Origin: Pusillimonas sp. MFBS29
GTDB lineage: Bacteria > Pseudomonadota > Gammaproteobacteria > Burkholderiales > Burkholderiaceae_B
Reading direction: 5' to 3'
DNA length: 64,000 nucleotides
Assembly: GCF_020687695.1 (NCBI RefSeq)
Contig: NZ_JAJEWL010000002.1
Span: 310,001 to 374,000, forward strand
The first letter of the stretch is position 1. Every line of letters starts with the position of its first letter. Both the position numbers and the translations under genes were made by a program. The notes below the pieces were generated by a model. That model did not search any database, had not been told where the DNA came from, and saw only the letters and a list, made by a program, of their open reading frames with translations. This document shows, one piece after another, positions 21,087-31,346 of the stretch.

Positions 21087-21767
21087 ATGGCAAACAACAA
21101 CGGTCAAATGTACCCACAAGCTGGCAGCCAGTTTGATCTGTTTGGTGCCGGTCCCGCTGTCCTGAATGTGGCGGGTATCGATGAAGCCGGGCGTGGTCCT
21201 CTGGCCGGGCCGGTGTTTGCGGCTGCCGTCATTCTCGATCCGGATCGTCCCATCACAGGGCTGGCGGACTCCAAGAAGCTGAGTGCAGCGCGTCGTGAAG
21301 GGCTGGCCCTGATCGTGCAGGAGCGGGCATTGGCCTGGTGTATCGCCAGTGCAAGCGTCGAGGAAATTGATGCGCTGAATATTCTGCAGGCAACCATGCT
21401 GGCCATGCGCCGCGCATGTGAAGGGCTGTCCTTGCTTCCTGGTCAGGTGCTGATTGACGGCAACCGGGTTCCCCAGGGTTTATCGTGCGCAGCACAGGCT
21501 ATAGTGGGCGGCGATGACAGCGTGGCAGAGATCTCGGCAGCATCCATACTGGCCAAAACCGCCCGGGATGCCGATTGTCTGCTGCTGCACCAGACCTATC
21601 CGGATTACGGGTTCGACCAGCATAAAGGCTACGGAACCGCATTGCATCTGAGCCGCCTGCAGGCACACGGACCGTGTCCGGCACACCGGCGCAGCTTTGC
21701 ACCGGTCAGGAAGCTGCTGCAGGATTCGGAAAGCCCCGGCGCGACAGTCAGTGTTGCCGTTCAATAA
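21087..21767 (+). CDS. rnhB: ribonuclease HII
   Basis: 226 aa from the ATG at 21087. The catalytic signature [12 protein letters not shown] has Asp32-Glu33, with further acidic residues in LIDGNRVP and the [15 protein letters not shown] helix. It nicks RNA in RNA-DNA hybrids and removes misincorporated ribonucleotides. It closes the lpx cluster, as in many proteobacteria. The roughly 25 residues before the core are not conserved. Confidence 0.95.
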   Translation: MANNNGQMYPQAGSQFDLFGAGPAVLNVAGIDEAGRGPLAGPVFAAAVILDPDRPITGLADSKKLSAARREGLALIVQERALAWCIASASVEEIDALNILQATMLAMRRACEGLSLLPGQVLIDGNRVPQGLSCAAQAIVGGDDSVAEISAASILAKTARDADCLLLHQTYPDYGFDQHKGYGTALHLSRLQAHGPCPAHRRSFAPVRKLLQDSESPGATVSVAVQ

Positions 21768-21785
21768 ATCAGGAGATACGTTTCC

Positions 21786-22583
21786 ATGAAGCATATTTCC
21801 TCGCGCGATAACGCTGTTTACAAGCAGTTGTCGCGTCTGGCTGCAGGCAAAAGGGAAAAGGGTGCAGACGGCCACGTCGTGCAACGCGTGGTACTTGAGG
21901 GCGTGCATCTTTGTCAGGCCTGGCTGCAGCACGTGGGTGTCCCGGAACTGGCTTTGTTTGACCTGCAAAAGCTTGAAACGCAGTCTGAGTTGCAAGCGCT
22001 TGCCAATGTTTTGCCCGCTGGTGCCTGCCTTAGCTGCGAACCCCGTCTGGCGGCAGGCTTGTCGCAGGTGGGCCACGGGCAGGGCGTCTATTTTCTGGCT
22101 ACAACACCAACGCCCACCTTGCCTGATCATATAGACCACAATTGCCTGTGGCTGGATCATCTGCAGGATCCGGGTAACGTAGGCACGTTGCTGCGCACGG
22201 CCGCTGCGGCAGGCATACAGCATGCCTATCTGTCTGCAGGCTGTGCCTCGGCCTGGTCGCCCAAGGTGCTGCGCAGCGCGCAGGGCGCGCATTTCGTGAT
22301 GACGATACACGAGCATATGGATCTGGCAGCGCTGCGCAAGCGCCTGGATGTGCCACTGGTTGCGACGGCACTGCATGACGCGCAGTCTTTATACGATGTT
22401 GCATTACCTGCCGAGTGCGCCTGGGTTTTCGGCAATGAGGGGCAGGGGGTGGATCCGGCCTTGCTGGCTCAGGCCGACATACGGGTATTCATTCCGCAGG
22501 CAGCCGATGTGGAGTCGCTGAATGTGGCGGTTGCAGCCGGTGTGTGCCTGTTTGAGCAGCGCCGTGTCATATTGCACGCGTGA
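21786..22583 (+). CDS. TrmH/SpoU-family RNA 2'-O-methyltransferase
   Basis: 265 aa. A divergent N-terminal substrate-binding domain is followed by the SPOUT domain from about residue 110. The three family motifs are visible: LQDPGNVGTLLRTAAA, VFGNEGQGV and ESLNVAVAAGVCLFEQ. Such enzymes use SAM to methylate a ribose in rRNA or tRNA. The target is not readable from sequence; an RlmB-like 23S role is one option. An AGGAG ribosome-binding site precedes the ATG, 18 bases after rnhB. Confidence 0.88.
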   Translation: MKHISSRDNAVYKQLSRLAAGKREKGADGHVVQRVVLEGVHLCQAWLQHVGVPELALFDLQKLETQSELQALANVLPAGACLSCEPRLAAGLSQVGHGQGVYFLATTPTPTLPDHIDHNCLWLDHLQDPGNVGTLLRTAAAAGIQHAYLSAGCASAWSPKVLRSAQGAHFVMTIHEHMDLAALRKRLDVPLVATALHDAQSLYDVALPAECAWVFGNEGQGVDPALLAQADIRVFIPQAADVESLNVAVAAGVCLFEQRRVILHA

Positions 22584-22741
22584 CGGATGGTGTGGGCCGG
22601 GCTTTGCTCCTCGTGACTGGTTCGGCGCCTGCGCAGCACCCTGGCTCCCGCAAGAAACCAAGCAGCCTGTGCAAAAAGAAGCCTGGCGATCAAAGAATCA
22701 AACCGCACAGCGAATATCAACGCCCATTAGCACCCGAATCG

Positions 22742-23575
22742 TCAGAACATCCGCCGATTTAGCCCCACTTCATCGAGCACCTTGGTGGAAATTTCTTCAA
22801 TAGACCGCGTCGTGGTGGACAGCCAGGGAATATTTTCCATGCGCATCAGGCGCTCCGCCTCGGCCACCTCATCCCGGCATTGCTTGATCGAGGAATACTG
22901 ACTGTTCGGGCGCCGCTCGTTGCGCACTTCTGCCAGGCGCTCGGGTTGTATGGACAGCCCGAACAGCTTCTTGCGATAGGGCGCCAGCGTGGCGGGCAGG
23001 GAGCCTCGGTCGAAATCCTCGGGAATCAGAGGAAAATTGGCTGCCTTGACCGCATACTGCATGGCAAGGTAAAGACTCGTAGGCGTCTTACCGCAGCGGG
23101 ACACCCCCACCAGGATGACATCAGCCTGCTCCAGCCCGTGTATGAACTGCCCATCATCGTGGGCCAGGCTGAAATTGATGGCTTCGATGCGATTGGCGTA
23201 CTGCTTCGACATGCCGCCCATATGTGAACGGCCCACCGAATGACTGGACTTCACTCCCAGCGCAGTTTCGATATGTTGCACAAAAGTGCTGAACAGATCC
23301 AGGAAAGTGCAGTTCGCTTCACGTATGCTTTGGGAGATGGCTGGATTGACCAGCGTGCTGAATACCAGAGGCGGAGCGTTTTGTTCTTCCGCGCAGCGAT
23401 TGATCCGCACCGCGGCAGCCTCTGCTTTTTCCACGCTGTCGATATATGGAATACGGATCGCCTGGAAAGAGAACTGGTCAAATTGCGACAGCACTGAGTT
23501 GCTGAATGTTTCGGCGGTAATACCCGTGCTGTCAGAGACAACAAATACGGTTCTTTCAATCAGGGAATCAGACAT
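22742..23575 (-). CDS. ppsR: PEP synthase regulatory protein (kinase/pyrophosphorylase, DUF299)
   Basis: 277 aa. It carries the family P-loop GVSRCGKT at 157-164 and the conserved TPTSLYLA. PpsR-type enzymes phosphorylate PEP synthase with ADP and reverse this with phosphate, switching it off and on. The divergent position opposite ppsA is the classic arrangement and supports the assignment. The 158-base gap before it, after the methyltransferase gene, holds nothing I recognise. Confidence 0.95.
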   Translation of the reverse strand: MSDSLIERTVFVVSDSTGITAETFSNSVLSQFDQFSFQAIRIPYIDSVEKAEAAAVRINRCAEEQNAPPLVFSTLVNPAISQSIREANCTFLDLFSTFVQHIETALGVKSSHSVGRSHMGGMSKQYANRIEAINFSLAHDDGQFIHGLEQADVILVGVSRCGKTPTSLYLAMQYAVKAANFPLIPEDFDRGSLPATLAPYRKKLFGLSIQPERLAEVRNERRPNSQYSSIKQCRDEVAEAERLMRMENIPWLSTTTRSIEEISTKVLDEVGLNRRMF

Positions 23576-23650
23576 GGAATAAAGTCAGCGCACAAGGCGC
23601 TATAAACGGTACAATCGCAAAGATTAACAGTCACCGAACCGGCAGGCAAG

Positions 23651-23721
23651 GCTGGTTTGCTTAGTGCACCGCTTACCAAGGGTTTTCCTTGCGGAAATTC
23701 TGGCGCGCTAAGCAAACAAGC
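23651..23721 (+). promoter_or_regulatory. long inverted repeat in the ppsR-ppsA intergenic region
   Basis: The arm at 23651-23667 (GCTGGTTTGCTTAGTGC) pairs with 23705-23721 (GCGCTAAGCAAACAAGC), with 15 of 17 positions matching. An inner stem CAAGG/CCTTG lies at 23677-23681 and 23687-23691. It ends 27 bases before the ppsA ATG. It could be an RNA leader of ppsA or a spaced operator for both divergent genes. A TACAAT at 23610-23615 is a possible -10 for ppsA. Confidence 0.5.
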
Positions 23722-23748
23722 TTTCTTTTATATAGTTAAGGTGACTTT

Positions 23749-26118
23749 ATGTCTTATGTAGTGTCTTTCGAGCAGCTCCGCATGACGGATGTCGACTCGG
23801 TCGGAGGAAAAAACGCATCACTAGGTGAAATGATCAGTCAGTTGGCCGGCGCCGGGGTAAGGGTCCCAGGCGGGTTCGCGACCACTGCCGACGCATTTCG
23901 CGATTTTCTGAAATCCACCAGGCTCGATGAGCGCATTGCAGAGCGTCTTAAAACCCTCAATGCCGACGATGTACGCGAACTGGCCCAGGGCGGTGCCGAA
24001 ATCCGTCAATGGATCATCGACACTCCGTTTCCTGCCGAACTCGAACAGGCCATTCGCAGTGCTTTTGCCGAACTCGACGCAGACGGCCAGGGTTCGTTTG
24101 CCGTGCGCTCTTCGGCAACGGCCGAAGATCTGCCCGACGCTTCCTTTGCAGGCCAGCAGGAAACCTTCCTGAATGTGGTCGGCATCGACGACATTCTGGA
24201 AAAAATCCGCCACGTGTTCGCGTCGCTTTACAACGATCGAGCCATTTCGTATCGCGTCCATAAAGGCTATGCCCACACGGAAGTTGCTCTTTCGGCCGGC
24301 ATACAGCGCATGGTGCGCTCCGACCGCGGCAGCGCCGGCGTGATGTTCACGCTTGACACGGAATCGGGCTTTAACGACGTTGTGTTCATCACCTCGTCTT
24401 ACGGCCTGGGCGAAACCGTGGTGCAGGGCGCCGTCAACCCCGACGAGTTCTATGTATTCAAGCCTACATTGGCTTCGGGTCACTATCCCATCATCAGCCG
24501 CCGTATTGGTTCCAAGCTTATCAAGATGGAATTCGACGAAGCGCGCACATCCGGACATGCCGTGCGCACGGTCGACGTGCCGGTTTCCGAACGCAACCGC
24601 TATTCGCTGACCGACGAGGAAGTCATTGAGCTTGCCCGCTACGCAGTCATCATCGAAGAACACTATCAGCGCCCCATGGATATTGAATGGGGCCGTGATG
24701 GCATCGACGGCAAGATCTACATTCTGCAGGCTCGTCCGGAAACCGTGAAGTCGCAGCAAGGACGCAGCGATGTGCAGGAACGCTATCGCCTGAAAGCCAC
24801 CGGCGACGTGCTGGTAACCGGCCGGGCCATCGGCCAGAAGATTGGTTCGGGCCAGGTACGTATCGTGGCCGACGTTTCCGAAATGGACAAGGTCCAGGCC
24901 GGCGACATCCTGGTCACCGACATGACCGATCCCAACTGGGAGCCCGTCATGAAGCTGGCTTCGGCTATTGTCACCAACCGTGGCGGCCGCACCTGCCATG
25001 CGGCGATTATTGCTCGTGAACTGGGTATTCCGGCTGTCGTTGGCTGCGCCAATGCCACCGATATCCTCGACAATGGTCGCGAAGTGACCGTATCGTGTGC
25101 TGAAGGCGACGAAGGCCGCATCTACGAAGGGCTGATCGAAACCGAGATAGAAGAAGTCCGCTGGGGCGAAATGCCAGATATCGGCCTGAAGGTCATGATG
25201 AACGTGGGTAACCCGCAGCTGGCCTTCGACTTCTCGCAGATTCCCAACCATGGCGTGGGTCTGGCCCGTCTTGAATTCATCATCAACAACAACATCAACG
25301 TGCACCCCAAGGCAGTGCTCGACTACCCCAATGTCGATGCCGAGCTCAAGCAGGCCGTTGAATCGGCTGCCCGTGGCTATGCCAGCCCGCGCGCCTTTTT
25401 CGTTGAAAAGCTTGCCGAAGGGATCAGCACACTGGCTGCTGCGTTCTACCCCAAACCCGTCATCGTTCGTTTGTCTGACTTCAAGTCCAACGAATACCGC
25501 AAGCTGGTGGGCGGTTCGCGCTACGAACCCGAAGAAGAAAACCCCATGCTGGGCTTCCGTGGCGCATCGCGCTACATTTCCCAGGAGTTCGAAGAATGCT
25601 TCAAGATGGAATGCGAAGCACTCAAGAAGGTGCGCGACGAAATGGGCCTGACCAACGTCGAGATCATGGTGCCTTTCGTACGCACCTTGCCTCAGGCAGC
25701 CAAGGTCGTCGATCTGCTGGCCAGCCATGGTCTGGCACGGGGTGAAAACGGCCTGCGCCTGATCATGATGTGCGAAGTACCTTCCAACGCCATTCTGGCC
25801 GAACAGTTCCTGCAATACTTCGACGGCTTCTCCATCGGTTCGAACGACATGACCCAACTTACCTTGGGCCTGGATCGTGACTCGGGCATGGAGTTGCTGG
25901 CGGCCGACTTCGACGAGCGCGATGAAGCGGTGCAGTTCATGCTTCGCCGGGCCATCCAGGCTTGCCTGTCTGCGGGTAAATACGTGGGTATTTGCGGTCA
26001 AGGCCCCAGCGACCATCCCGACCTGGCCAACTGGCTGCGCGATGAAGGCATTCTGTCCATGTCGCTGAATCCGGATACCGTGGTCGACACCTGGCAGCGT
26101 CTGGCCAAACCGAACTAG
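23749..26118 (+). CDS. ppsA: phosphoenolpyruvate synthase
   Basis: 789 aa, normal for PEP synthase. It converts pyruvate and ATP to PEP, AMP and phosphate for gluconeogenesis. Domains in order: N-terminal nucleotide-binding domain ([11 protein letters not shown]), the phosphohistidine domain with catalytic His417 ([14 protein letters not shown]), and a C-terminal PEP/pyruvate barrel ([18 protein letters not shown]). Its activity switch is probably the divergent ppsR product. A strong hairpin follows the stop. Confidence 0.97.
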   Translation: MSYVVSFEQLRMTDVDSVGGKNASLGEMISQLAGAGVRVPGGFATTADAFRDFLKSTRLDERIAERLKTLNADDVRELAQGGAEIRQWIIDTPFPAELEQAIRSAFAELDADGQGSFAVRSSATAEDLPDASFAGQQETFLNVVGIDDILEKIRHVFASLYNDRAISYRVHKGYAHTEVALSAGIQRMVRSDRGSAGVMFTLDTESGFNDVVFITSSYGLGETVVQGAVNPDEFYVFKPTLASGHYPIISRRIGSKLIKMEFDEARTSGHAVRTVDVPVSERNRYSLTDEEVIELARYAVIIEEHYQRPMDIEWGRDGIDGKIYILQARPETVKSQQGRSDVQERYRLKATGDVLVTGRAIGQKIGSGQVRIVADVSEMDKVQAGDILVTDMTDPNWEPVMKLASAIVTNRGGRTCHAAIIARELGIPAVVGCANATDILDNGREVTVSCAEGDEGRIYEGLIETEIEEVRWGEMPDIGLKVMMNVGNPQLAFDFSQIPNHGVGLARLEFIINNNINVHPKAVLDYPNVDAELKQAVESAARGYASPRAFFVEKLAEGISTLAAAFYPKPVIVRLSDFKSNEYRKLVGGSRYEPEEENPMLGFRGASRYISQEFEECFKMECEALKKVRDEMGLTNVEIMVPFVRTLPQAAKVVDLLASHGLARGENGLRLIMMCEVPSNAILAEQFLQYFDGFSIGSNDMTQLTLGLDRDSGMELLAADFDERDEAVQFMLRRAIQACLSAGKYVGICGQGPSDHPDLANWLRDEGILSMSLNPDTVVDTWQRLAKPN

Positions 26119-26140
26119 TCTGGCAAAACAGAGCTGTAAC

Positions 26141-26179
26141 ACGACAAAGCCGGTGTGTGGCCCACACCGGCTTTGTCGT
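26141..26179. terminator. bidirectional terminator between ppsA and the tetR-type gene
   Basis: A perfect 17-bp stem (26141-26157 with 26163-26179; arm ACGACAAAGCCGGTGTG) and a 5-base loop lie between two convergent genes. There is no long U-run, but the stem is strong on both strands. Confidence 0.8.
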
Positions 26180-26201
26180 TAATGGCTGGTATCCGCAGGG
26201 T

Positions 26202-26804
26202 TCAGCGCGTGCTGCCGTAGGCATGCAGGAAAATATCTATGATGCAATCTGCCTTTTCCCTGGCCTCCGATGCGCTCATGCGCTGATGGGCACCCAGCAG
26301 GTTGCGTATCATTTCAGCCTCGCACAGGCAGCGCAGATGCATGGCCATCCTGTCGGCATCCACATCGCGCAAGCTGCCTTTTTTGATTTCCTCTTGCAGT
26401 TTGCTGGAGATTTCCGTCCAGACGTGCTGTGTGCCGCTTTCGTAGAAGCGCCGGCCCACGTCGGTGGTGCCGCCCACTGAAATGGCCACGCGCAGGATCT
26501 CTACGGTTTCGGGCGCGTTGACCAGCGTGAGCAACGAGGCCACGAAGCTATGCAATTGCTGGCTGAAATCACCTTCAGTCTGCAGCAATTGCAGGACATT
26601 CTCGGCGTGCTGCTCAGCCGAGTGCAGCATGGCCTCGAGCAGCAACTCTTCCTTCGACGAAAAATAGTTGTACAGCGTTGCCTTCGATCCGCCCACCCTT
26701 GCTGCGATCTGCGACATGGATGCGGCATCAAACCCCACTTCACGGAAAACTTCCAGGGCAACGCTCATGATTGCATCTTTTCGGGCTTCGCTCTTGGTTC
26801 TCAT
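26202..26804 (-). CDS. TetR/AcrR-family transcriptional repressor
   Basis: 200 aa. The N-terminal TetR helix-turn-helix lies at about residues 12-55 (SMSQIAARVGGSKATLYNYF). The C-terminal helical domain is TetR_C-like and probably binds the inducing ligand. It is divergent from an RND efflux operon, so repression of that operon and of itself is the natural inference. A palindrome at 26876-26890 is the likely operator. Confidence 0.92.
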   Translation of the reverse strand: MRTKSEARKDAIMSVALEVFREVGFDAASMSQIAARVGGSKATLYNYFSSKEELLLEAMLHSAEQHAENVLQLLQTEGDFSQQLHSFVASLLTLVNAPETVEILRVAISVGGTTDVGRRFYESGTQHVWTEISSKLQEEIKKGSLRDVDADRMAMHLRCLCEAEMIRNLLGAHQRMSASEAREKADCIIDIFLHAYGSTR

Positions 26805-26843
26805 GGTCGCCTCTTTATTTCTGAACTAATCCGTACAGTTTTG

Positions 26844-26890
26844 CTTGACAGGAGGTTTTTGTCAAGCTTAAACTGACCGTACAGTACGGT
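26844..26890. promoter_or_regulatory. candidate divergent promoters and TetR operator
   Basis: CTTGACA (26844-26850) and TGTCAAG (26860-26866) form an inverted repeat, putting a TTGACA -35-like hexamer on each strand. Ten bases on, ACCGTACAGTACGGT (26876-26890) is a 15-base palindrome with one central base. A related half-site, CCGTACAG, lies at 26831-26838. This fits a TetR-family operator covering the efflux promoter. Confidence 0.6.
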
Positions 26891-26979
26891 TATAAATCTA
26901 AAGTTCCGGACCGGATATGTCCGCAAATCTGCATGCGGATCTATCCGGTCCGGTGCCTTTCAACTCTTGAGATGCATCC

Positions 26980-28188
26980 ATGAAGCCCAGTTACCGATTT
27001 TCCCTCAGCAAAACCGCCGCGCTATTGGTGATGGCCGCCACACTGGCCGCTTGCGGCCAGCCCGAGCAGGCGCCACCGGCCGCCGCAGCCCCTGAAGTGG
27101 GGGTACATACCGTGCAGACCGAACCCCTGACCCTGGTCACGGTGTTGCCTGGCCGCAGCGCGGCGTTTCGCATCGCCGAAGTGCGGCCGCAGGTCAATGG
27201 CATAGTCGAGAAGCGATTGTTCGAGGAAGGGGCCGAAGTAGAGAAGGGGCAGCAGCTGTATCAGATCGACGATGCGGTGCATCAGGCCGAATATGATCGT
27301 GCCAGGGCCAATCTGGTTACGACCGAACGTCTGGCCAAACGCTATCAGCGCCTGCAGAAAACCAGCGCCATCAGTCAACAGCAGTATGACGACGCCATGG
27401 CCGCCTGGAAGCAGGCCCAGGCACAGGCCGAGCTGGCACGTATCAACGTGGTCTACACCAAGGTGCTTGCACCGATTTCGGGTCGGGCCGGGCGCTCCAC
27501 CGTTAGCGAGGGAGCGCTGGTGACCAATGGACAGGCCACGGAAATGGTGACCGTGCAGCAGATCGATCCCATTTATGTCGATGTGCAGCAGCCGGTGACC
27601 GAGGTGCTGCGCCTGCGCAAGGAAATGGCCAACGGCCGGCTTGAGCTGGCGGGTGCCGACCAGGCAAAAGCTTCCTTGCGTCTGGAGGACGGCAGTATCT
27701 ATCCGCATGCCGGCACATTGCAATTCTCGGAGGTCACGGTCGATCCTGGAACCAGCTCCGTCACTTTGCGGGCGGAGTTCCCCAATCCCGACGGCGATCT
27801 GCTGCCCGGTATGTTTGTCTAGGCGCAGTTGAACGAGGGTGTGCGCAACGATGCGCTCCTGGTGCCCCAGCAAGCCGTCATGCGTGACCAGAAAGGTGAT
27901 CCCTTCGTCTGGGTCGTGGACGCAGACAGCAAGGCGCAGCGGCGTTCCATCGTGACGCTCAGGACGGTGGGCAATCAGTGGCTGGTCGGTGGGGGACTGA
28001 GCAGTGGCGAGCAGGTAGTGACCGAGGGTGTGCAACGCGTGCGCCAGGACATGGAAGTGGTTGCCAAACCGGCCGAGAACGTATCGGTTGTGATGGACTT
28101 TTCCGATGTGGACGAGTCTGCTTCGGCTGCCCAAACCGAAGCAAAAGACCAGGCCGCAGTGTCCGGCAAGCCTGACACAAACGCTTAA
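26980..28188 (+). pseudogene. RND efflux periplasmic adaptor (AcrA/MexA-like) interrupted by an in-frame TAG
   Basis: The frame runs 26980-28188 but contains TAG at 27820-27822, after residue 280 (LLPGMFV-stop-AQLNEGV). The downstream part stays in the same frame and continues the adaptor's beta-barrel and membrane-proximal domains, so this is a nonsense change, not a frameshift. Upstream: signal peptide with lipobox LAAC (Cys25), lipoyl halves, and a coiled-coil hairpin at about 105-145. Full length would be about 402 residues. A CAG (Gln) or AAG (Lys) codon could become TAG by one change. It is a pseudogene, a suppressed gene or a base-call error; the intact acrB-like and outer-membrane genes argue against long decay. 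Confidence 0.85.
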
Positions 28189-28199
28189 GAGGACGCTGA

Positions 28200-31100
28200 A
28201 TGTCAAAGTTTTTCATAGACAGGCCCATTTTTGCCTGGGTCCTGGCCATCGTGATCATGCTGGCCGGTGCGTTGTCCATATTCGGCATGCCCGTGAACCA
28301 GTACCCCAATATCGCCGCGCCGGCCATTTCGGTGAGCGTGACCTATCCCGGTGCATCGGCACAAACCGTGCAAGATTCAGTGGTGCAGGTGATCGAGCAG
28401 AAAATGAACGGCCTGGATGGCTTGCGCTATATGTCTTCCGAAAGCAACTCGGACGGCAGCATGAGCATCATCCTGACCTTCGAGCAGGGCATTGACTCTG
28501 ATATTGCCCAGGTCCAGGTGCAGAACAAGCTGCAGCTGGCGACGCCGCTGTTGCCCGAAGAGGTGCAGCGCCAGGGCATACGCGTGGCCAAGCACCAATC
28601 CAACTTCATGCTGGTGGTGGGGCTGGTGGATGAAAGCGGACGCATGGATGCCGCCGACTTGTCCGACTACATCGCCACCAACTGGCAGGATTCGCTATCC
28701 CGTGTTGAAGGGGTGGGCGACTTCATGTTGTTCGGTTCGCAGTACGCCATGCGCATCTGGCTGGATCCGCAAAAGCTGAACAGCTTTGCGCTGACACCGG
28801 GCGATGTGGCCAATGCCATCCGCAGCCAGAACGTGCAGGTGTCTTCGGGCCAGTTGGGCGGCTTGCCGACCACCAAGGGCGTACAGCTGTCAGCCACCAT
28901 TATCGGCAAGACCCGTCTGCAGACCATCCCTCAGTTCGAAGACATTCTGCTCAAGGTCAACCCTGACGGTTCACAGGTTCGCTTGCGCGACGTGGCCAAA
29001 ATCAATCTGGGCGCCGAAAACTTTGCAATCTCGGGCCAGTACAACGGCAAGCCCTCGTCGGGCCTGGCCTTGCGCCTGGCCACGGGCGGCAACCTGCTGG
29101 ACACGGTCGAACGTGTGGAAGCCACCATTGCAAAACTCGAACCCTTCTTGCCGGACGGCCTGAAGATTACTTATCCCTACGACACCACGCCGGTCGTGGA
29201 GGCATCGATCGAATCGGTCGTGCACACCTTGTTTGAAGCCATTGTTCTGGTCTTCCTGGTGATGTATCTGTTCCTGCAGAATTTCCGGGCCACCCTGATA
29301 CCCACGCTGGCCGTGCCGGTGGTGTTGCTGGGCACCTTCGGAATTCTGTCTGCCTTCGGCTTTACCATCAATATCCTGACCATGTACGCCATGGTGCTGG
29401 CCATAGGCCTGCTGGTGGACGATGCCATTGTGGTGGTCGAGAACGTCGAGCGGGTGATGGTCGAAGAGAAACTCTCGGCCCGCGATGCCACCCGCAAGTC
29501 CATGGGGCAGATTCAGGGCGCGCTGGTGGGCATTGGCGTGGTGCTGTCCGCCGTGTTTGTGCCGATGGCATTCTTTGGCGGTTCGGCGGGTATTATCTAC
29601 AAGCAATTCGCCATTACCATCGTGTCGGCCATGGGCCTGTCGGTGCTGGTGGCACTGGTGTTTACGCCGGCCTTGTGCGCCACCATGCTCAAGCCTTCGG
29701 CAGCCGATCATCACAACAAAAAAGGATTCTTCGGCTGGTTCAACCGCATGTTCGATCGCGGCAACGACCGCTATCAGCGCGGCGTGTCGGGCATGATCAG
29801 GCATCGCGGGCGCTATATGGTGATCTTTCTGCTTATTGTCGGCGGCCTGGCGGTGCTGTTCACGCGCATTCCGACGACCTTCCTGCCGGAAGAAGATCAA
29901 TCCATCATGTTCGTACAGGTGCAGACGCCTGCCAACTCCAGCGCCGAGCGTACCCAGGCCGCTCTGGATGAAGTGAACCAGTACCTGCTTGAAGACGAAG
30001 CGGGCACGGTCGATTCCGTCATGGCGGTCAAGGGCTTCAGCTTTGCCGGGCGCGGCCAGAACTCGGGCGTTGCATTCGTCAAGCTCAAGTCCTGGGAAGA
30101 TCGTCAGGGCGACGCTACCGACGTATTCAGCCTGACACAGCGGGCCAATGCGCGCCTGTCCCGGATCACGGATGCGACCGCGTTTGCCTTCGTGCCGCCC
30201 GCCATTATTGAAATGGGTAACGCCACCGGTTTTGACTTCTACCTGCAGAACATGGGCGGCCTGAGTCACGACGAAATGATGGCCGCGCGCGACCAGCTGC
30301 TGCAGCTGGCTGCCCAGGACCCGGCGCTGATGATGGTGCGCCACAACGGCCTGAGCGACGAACCGCAATACCAGGTGTTGATCGACGATGAAAAAGTTCG
30401 CGCGTTGCAGCTGAACCTGTCCGATGTCAATGAAACGATGTCCGCCGCCTGGGGTTCCATGTATGTGAATGATTTCCTCGATCGCGGCCGGGTCAAGCGT
30501 GTGTATATCCAGGGCGAGATGGATTCACGTCTTGCACCCGAGGATTTCGGCAAGTGGTATGTGCGCAATGCCGAAGGCGATATGGTGCCGTTCTCGGCCT
30601 TCGCCACCGGCGAATGGACTTACGGCTCGCCCAAGCTGCAACGCTTCAACGGCGTACCGGCCATACAGATACAGGGCGCGCCCGCGCCTGGATACAGCAC
30701 GGGCGAGGCCATGCAAGCGGTCGAACGCCTGGTTGACCAACTGCCTGAAGGTGTGGACATCGCGTATAACGGCCTGTCATACGAAGAGCGCCAGACCGGT
30801 TCGCAGGCCCCCATGCTTTATGCCCTGACGGTGCTGATCGTGTTCCTGAGCTTGGCCGCGCTGTATGAAAGCTGGTCGGTGCCGGCCTCCGTCATGCTGG
30901 TGGTGCCGCTCGGCGTGATCGGGGCTGTCATCGCCACCTTGCTCAGGGGCTTGTCCAACGACGTTTTCTTCCAGATCGGTTTGCTGACCACGGTGGGCCT
31001 GTCGGCCAAGAACGCGATCCTGATCGTGGAGTTTGCCAAGCAGCTTTACGAGCAGGAAGGGCGCACGCTGGTCCAGGCCGCTGTTGAGGCAGCCAGGCTG

Positions 31101-31346
31101 CGCCTGAGACCCATCATCATGACCTCGCTGGCCTTTACCTTCGGTGTATTGCCCATGGCGCTGGCCAGCGGAGCCGGCGAAGGCAGCCAGCACGCCATCG
31201 CCACTGGCGTGGTGGGCGGCATGATCACGGCGACAGTGCTGGCCATATTCTTCATCCCGCTGTTCTTTGTGGTGGTGATGTCGTTGACGAAGAAAAAATC
31301 ATCGGTGGCCGGCAGTCAGCCCGCCCTGGAAGGAGCGCAGTCATGA
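28200..31346 (+). CDS. RND multidrug efflux pump, inner-membrane transporter (AcrB/MexB-like, HAE1)
   Basis: 1048 aa, the normal HAE1 length. The start [20 protein letters not shown] is typical. The proton-relay residues are visible: adjacent Asp in [18 protein letters not shown] (TM4) and Lys in [13 protein letters not shown] (TM10). Twelve membrane segments and two large periplasmic loops are expected. It would form a tripartite pump with the adaptor upstream and the outer-membrane channel downstream. It starts 11 bases after the adaptor and overlaps the channel gene by ATGA. Confidence 0.96.
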   Translation: MSKFFIDRPIFAWVLAIVIMLAGALSIFGMPVNQYPNIAAPAISVSVTYPGASAQTVQDSVVQVIEQKMNGLDGLRYMSSESNSDGSMSIILTFEQGIDSDIAQVQVQNKLQLATPLLPEEVQRQGIRVAKHQSNFMLVVGLVDESGRMDAADLSDYIATNWQDSLSRVEGVGDFMLFGSQYAMRIWLDPQKLNSFALTPGDVANAIRSQNVQVSSGQLGGLPTTKGVQLSATIIGKTRLQTIPQFEDILLKVNPDGSQVRLRDVAKINLGAENFAISGQYNGKPSSGLALRLATGGNLLDTVERVEATIAKLEPFLPDGLKITYPYDTTPVVEASIESVVHTLFEAIVLVFLVMYLFLQNFRATLIPTLAVPVVLLGTFGILSAFGFTINILTMYAMVLAIGLLVDDAIVVVENVERVMVEEKLSARDATRKSMGQIQGALVGIGVVLSAVFVPMAFFGGSAGIIYKQFAITIVSAMGLSVLVALVFTPALCATMLKPSAADHHNKKGFFGWFNRMFDRGNDRYQRGVSGMIRHRGRYMVIFLLIVGGLAVLFTRIPTTFLPEEDQSIMFVQVQTPANSSAERTQAALDEVNQYLLEDEAGTVDSVMAVKGFSFAGRGQNSGVAFVKLKSWEDRQGDATDVFSLTQRANARLSRITDATAFAFVPPAIIEMGNATGFDFYLQNMGGLSHDEMMAARDQLLQLAAQDPALMMVRHNGLSDEPQYQVLIDDEKVRALQLNLSDVNETMSAAWGSMYVNDFLDRGRVKRVYIQGEMDSRLAPEDFGKWYVRNAEGDMVPFSAFATGEWTYGSPKLQRFNGVPAIQIQGAPAPGYSTGEAMQAVERLVDQLPEGVDIAYNGLSYEERQTGSQAPMLYALTVLIVFLSLAALYESWSVPASVMLVVPLGVIGAVIATLLRGLSNDVFFQIGLLTTVGLSAKNAILIVEFAKQLYEQEGRTLVQAAVEAARLRLRPIIMTSLAFTFGVLPMALASGAGEGSQHAIATGVVGGMITATVLAIFFIPLFFVVVMSLTKKKSSVAGSQPALEGAQS

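Noticed and set aside
23821-26142. 773-codon open frame antisense to ppsA
   Set aside because: Its protein has no recognisable family, and it mirrors the GC codon bias of ppsA, which has full family homology. Long antisense frames are expected here.
28971-30368. 465-codon frame antisense to the RND pump gene
   Set aside because: His/Gln/Gly-rich low-complexity product typical of antisense reading of a hydrophobic gene.
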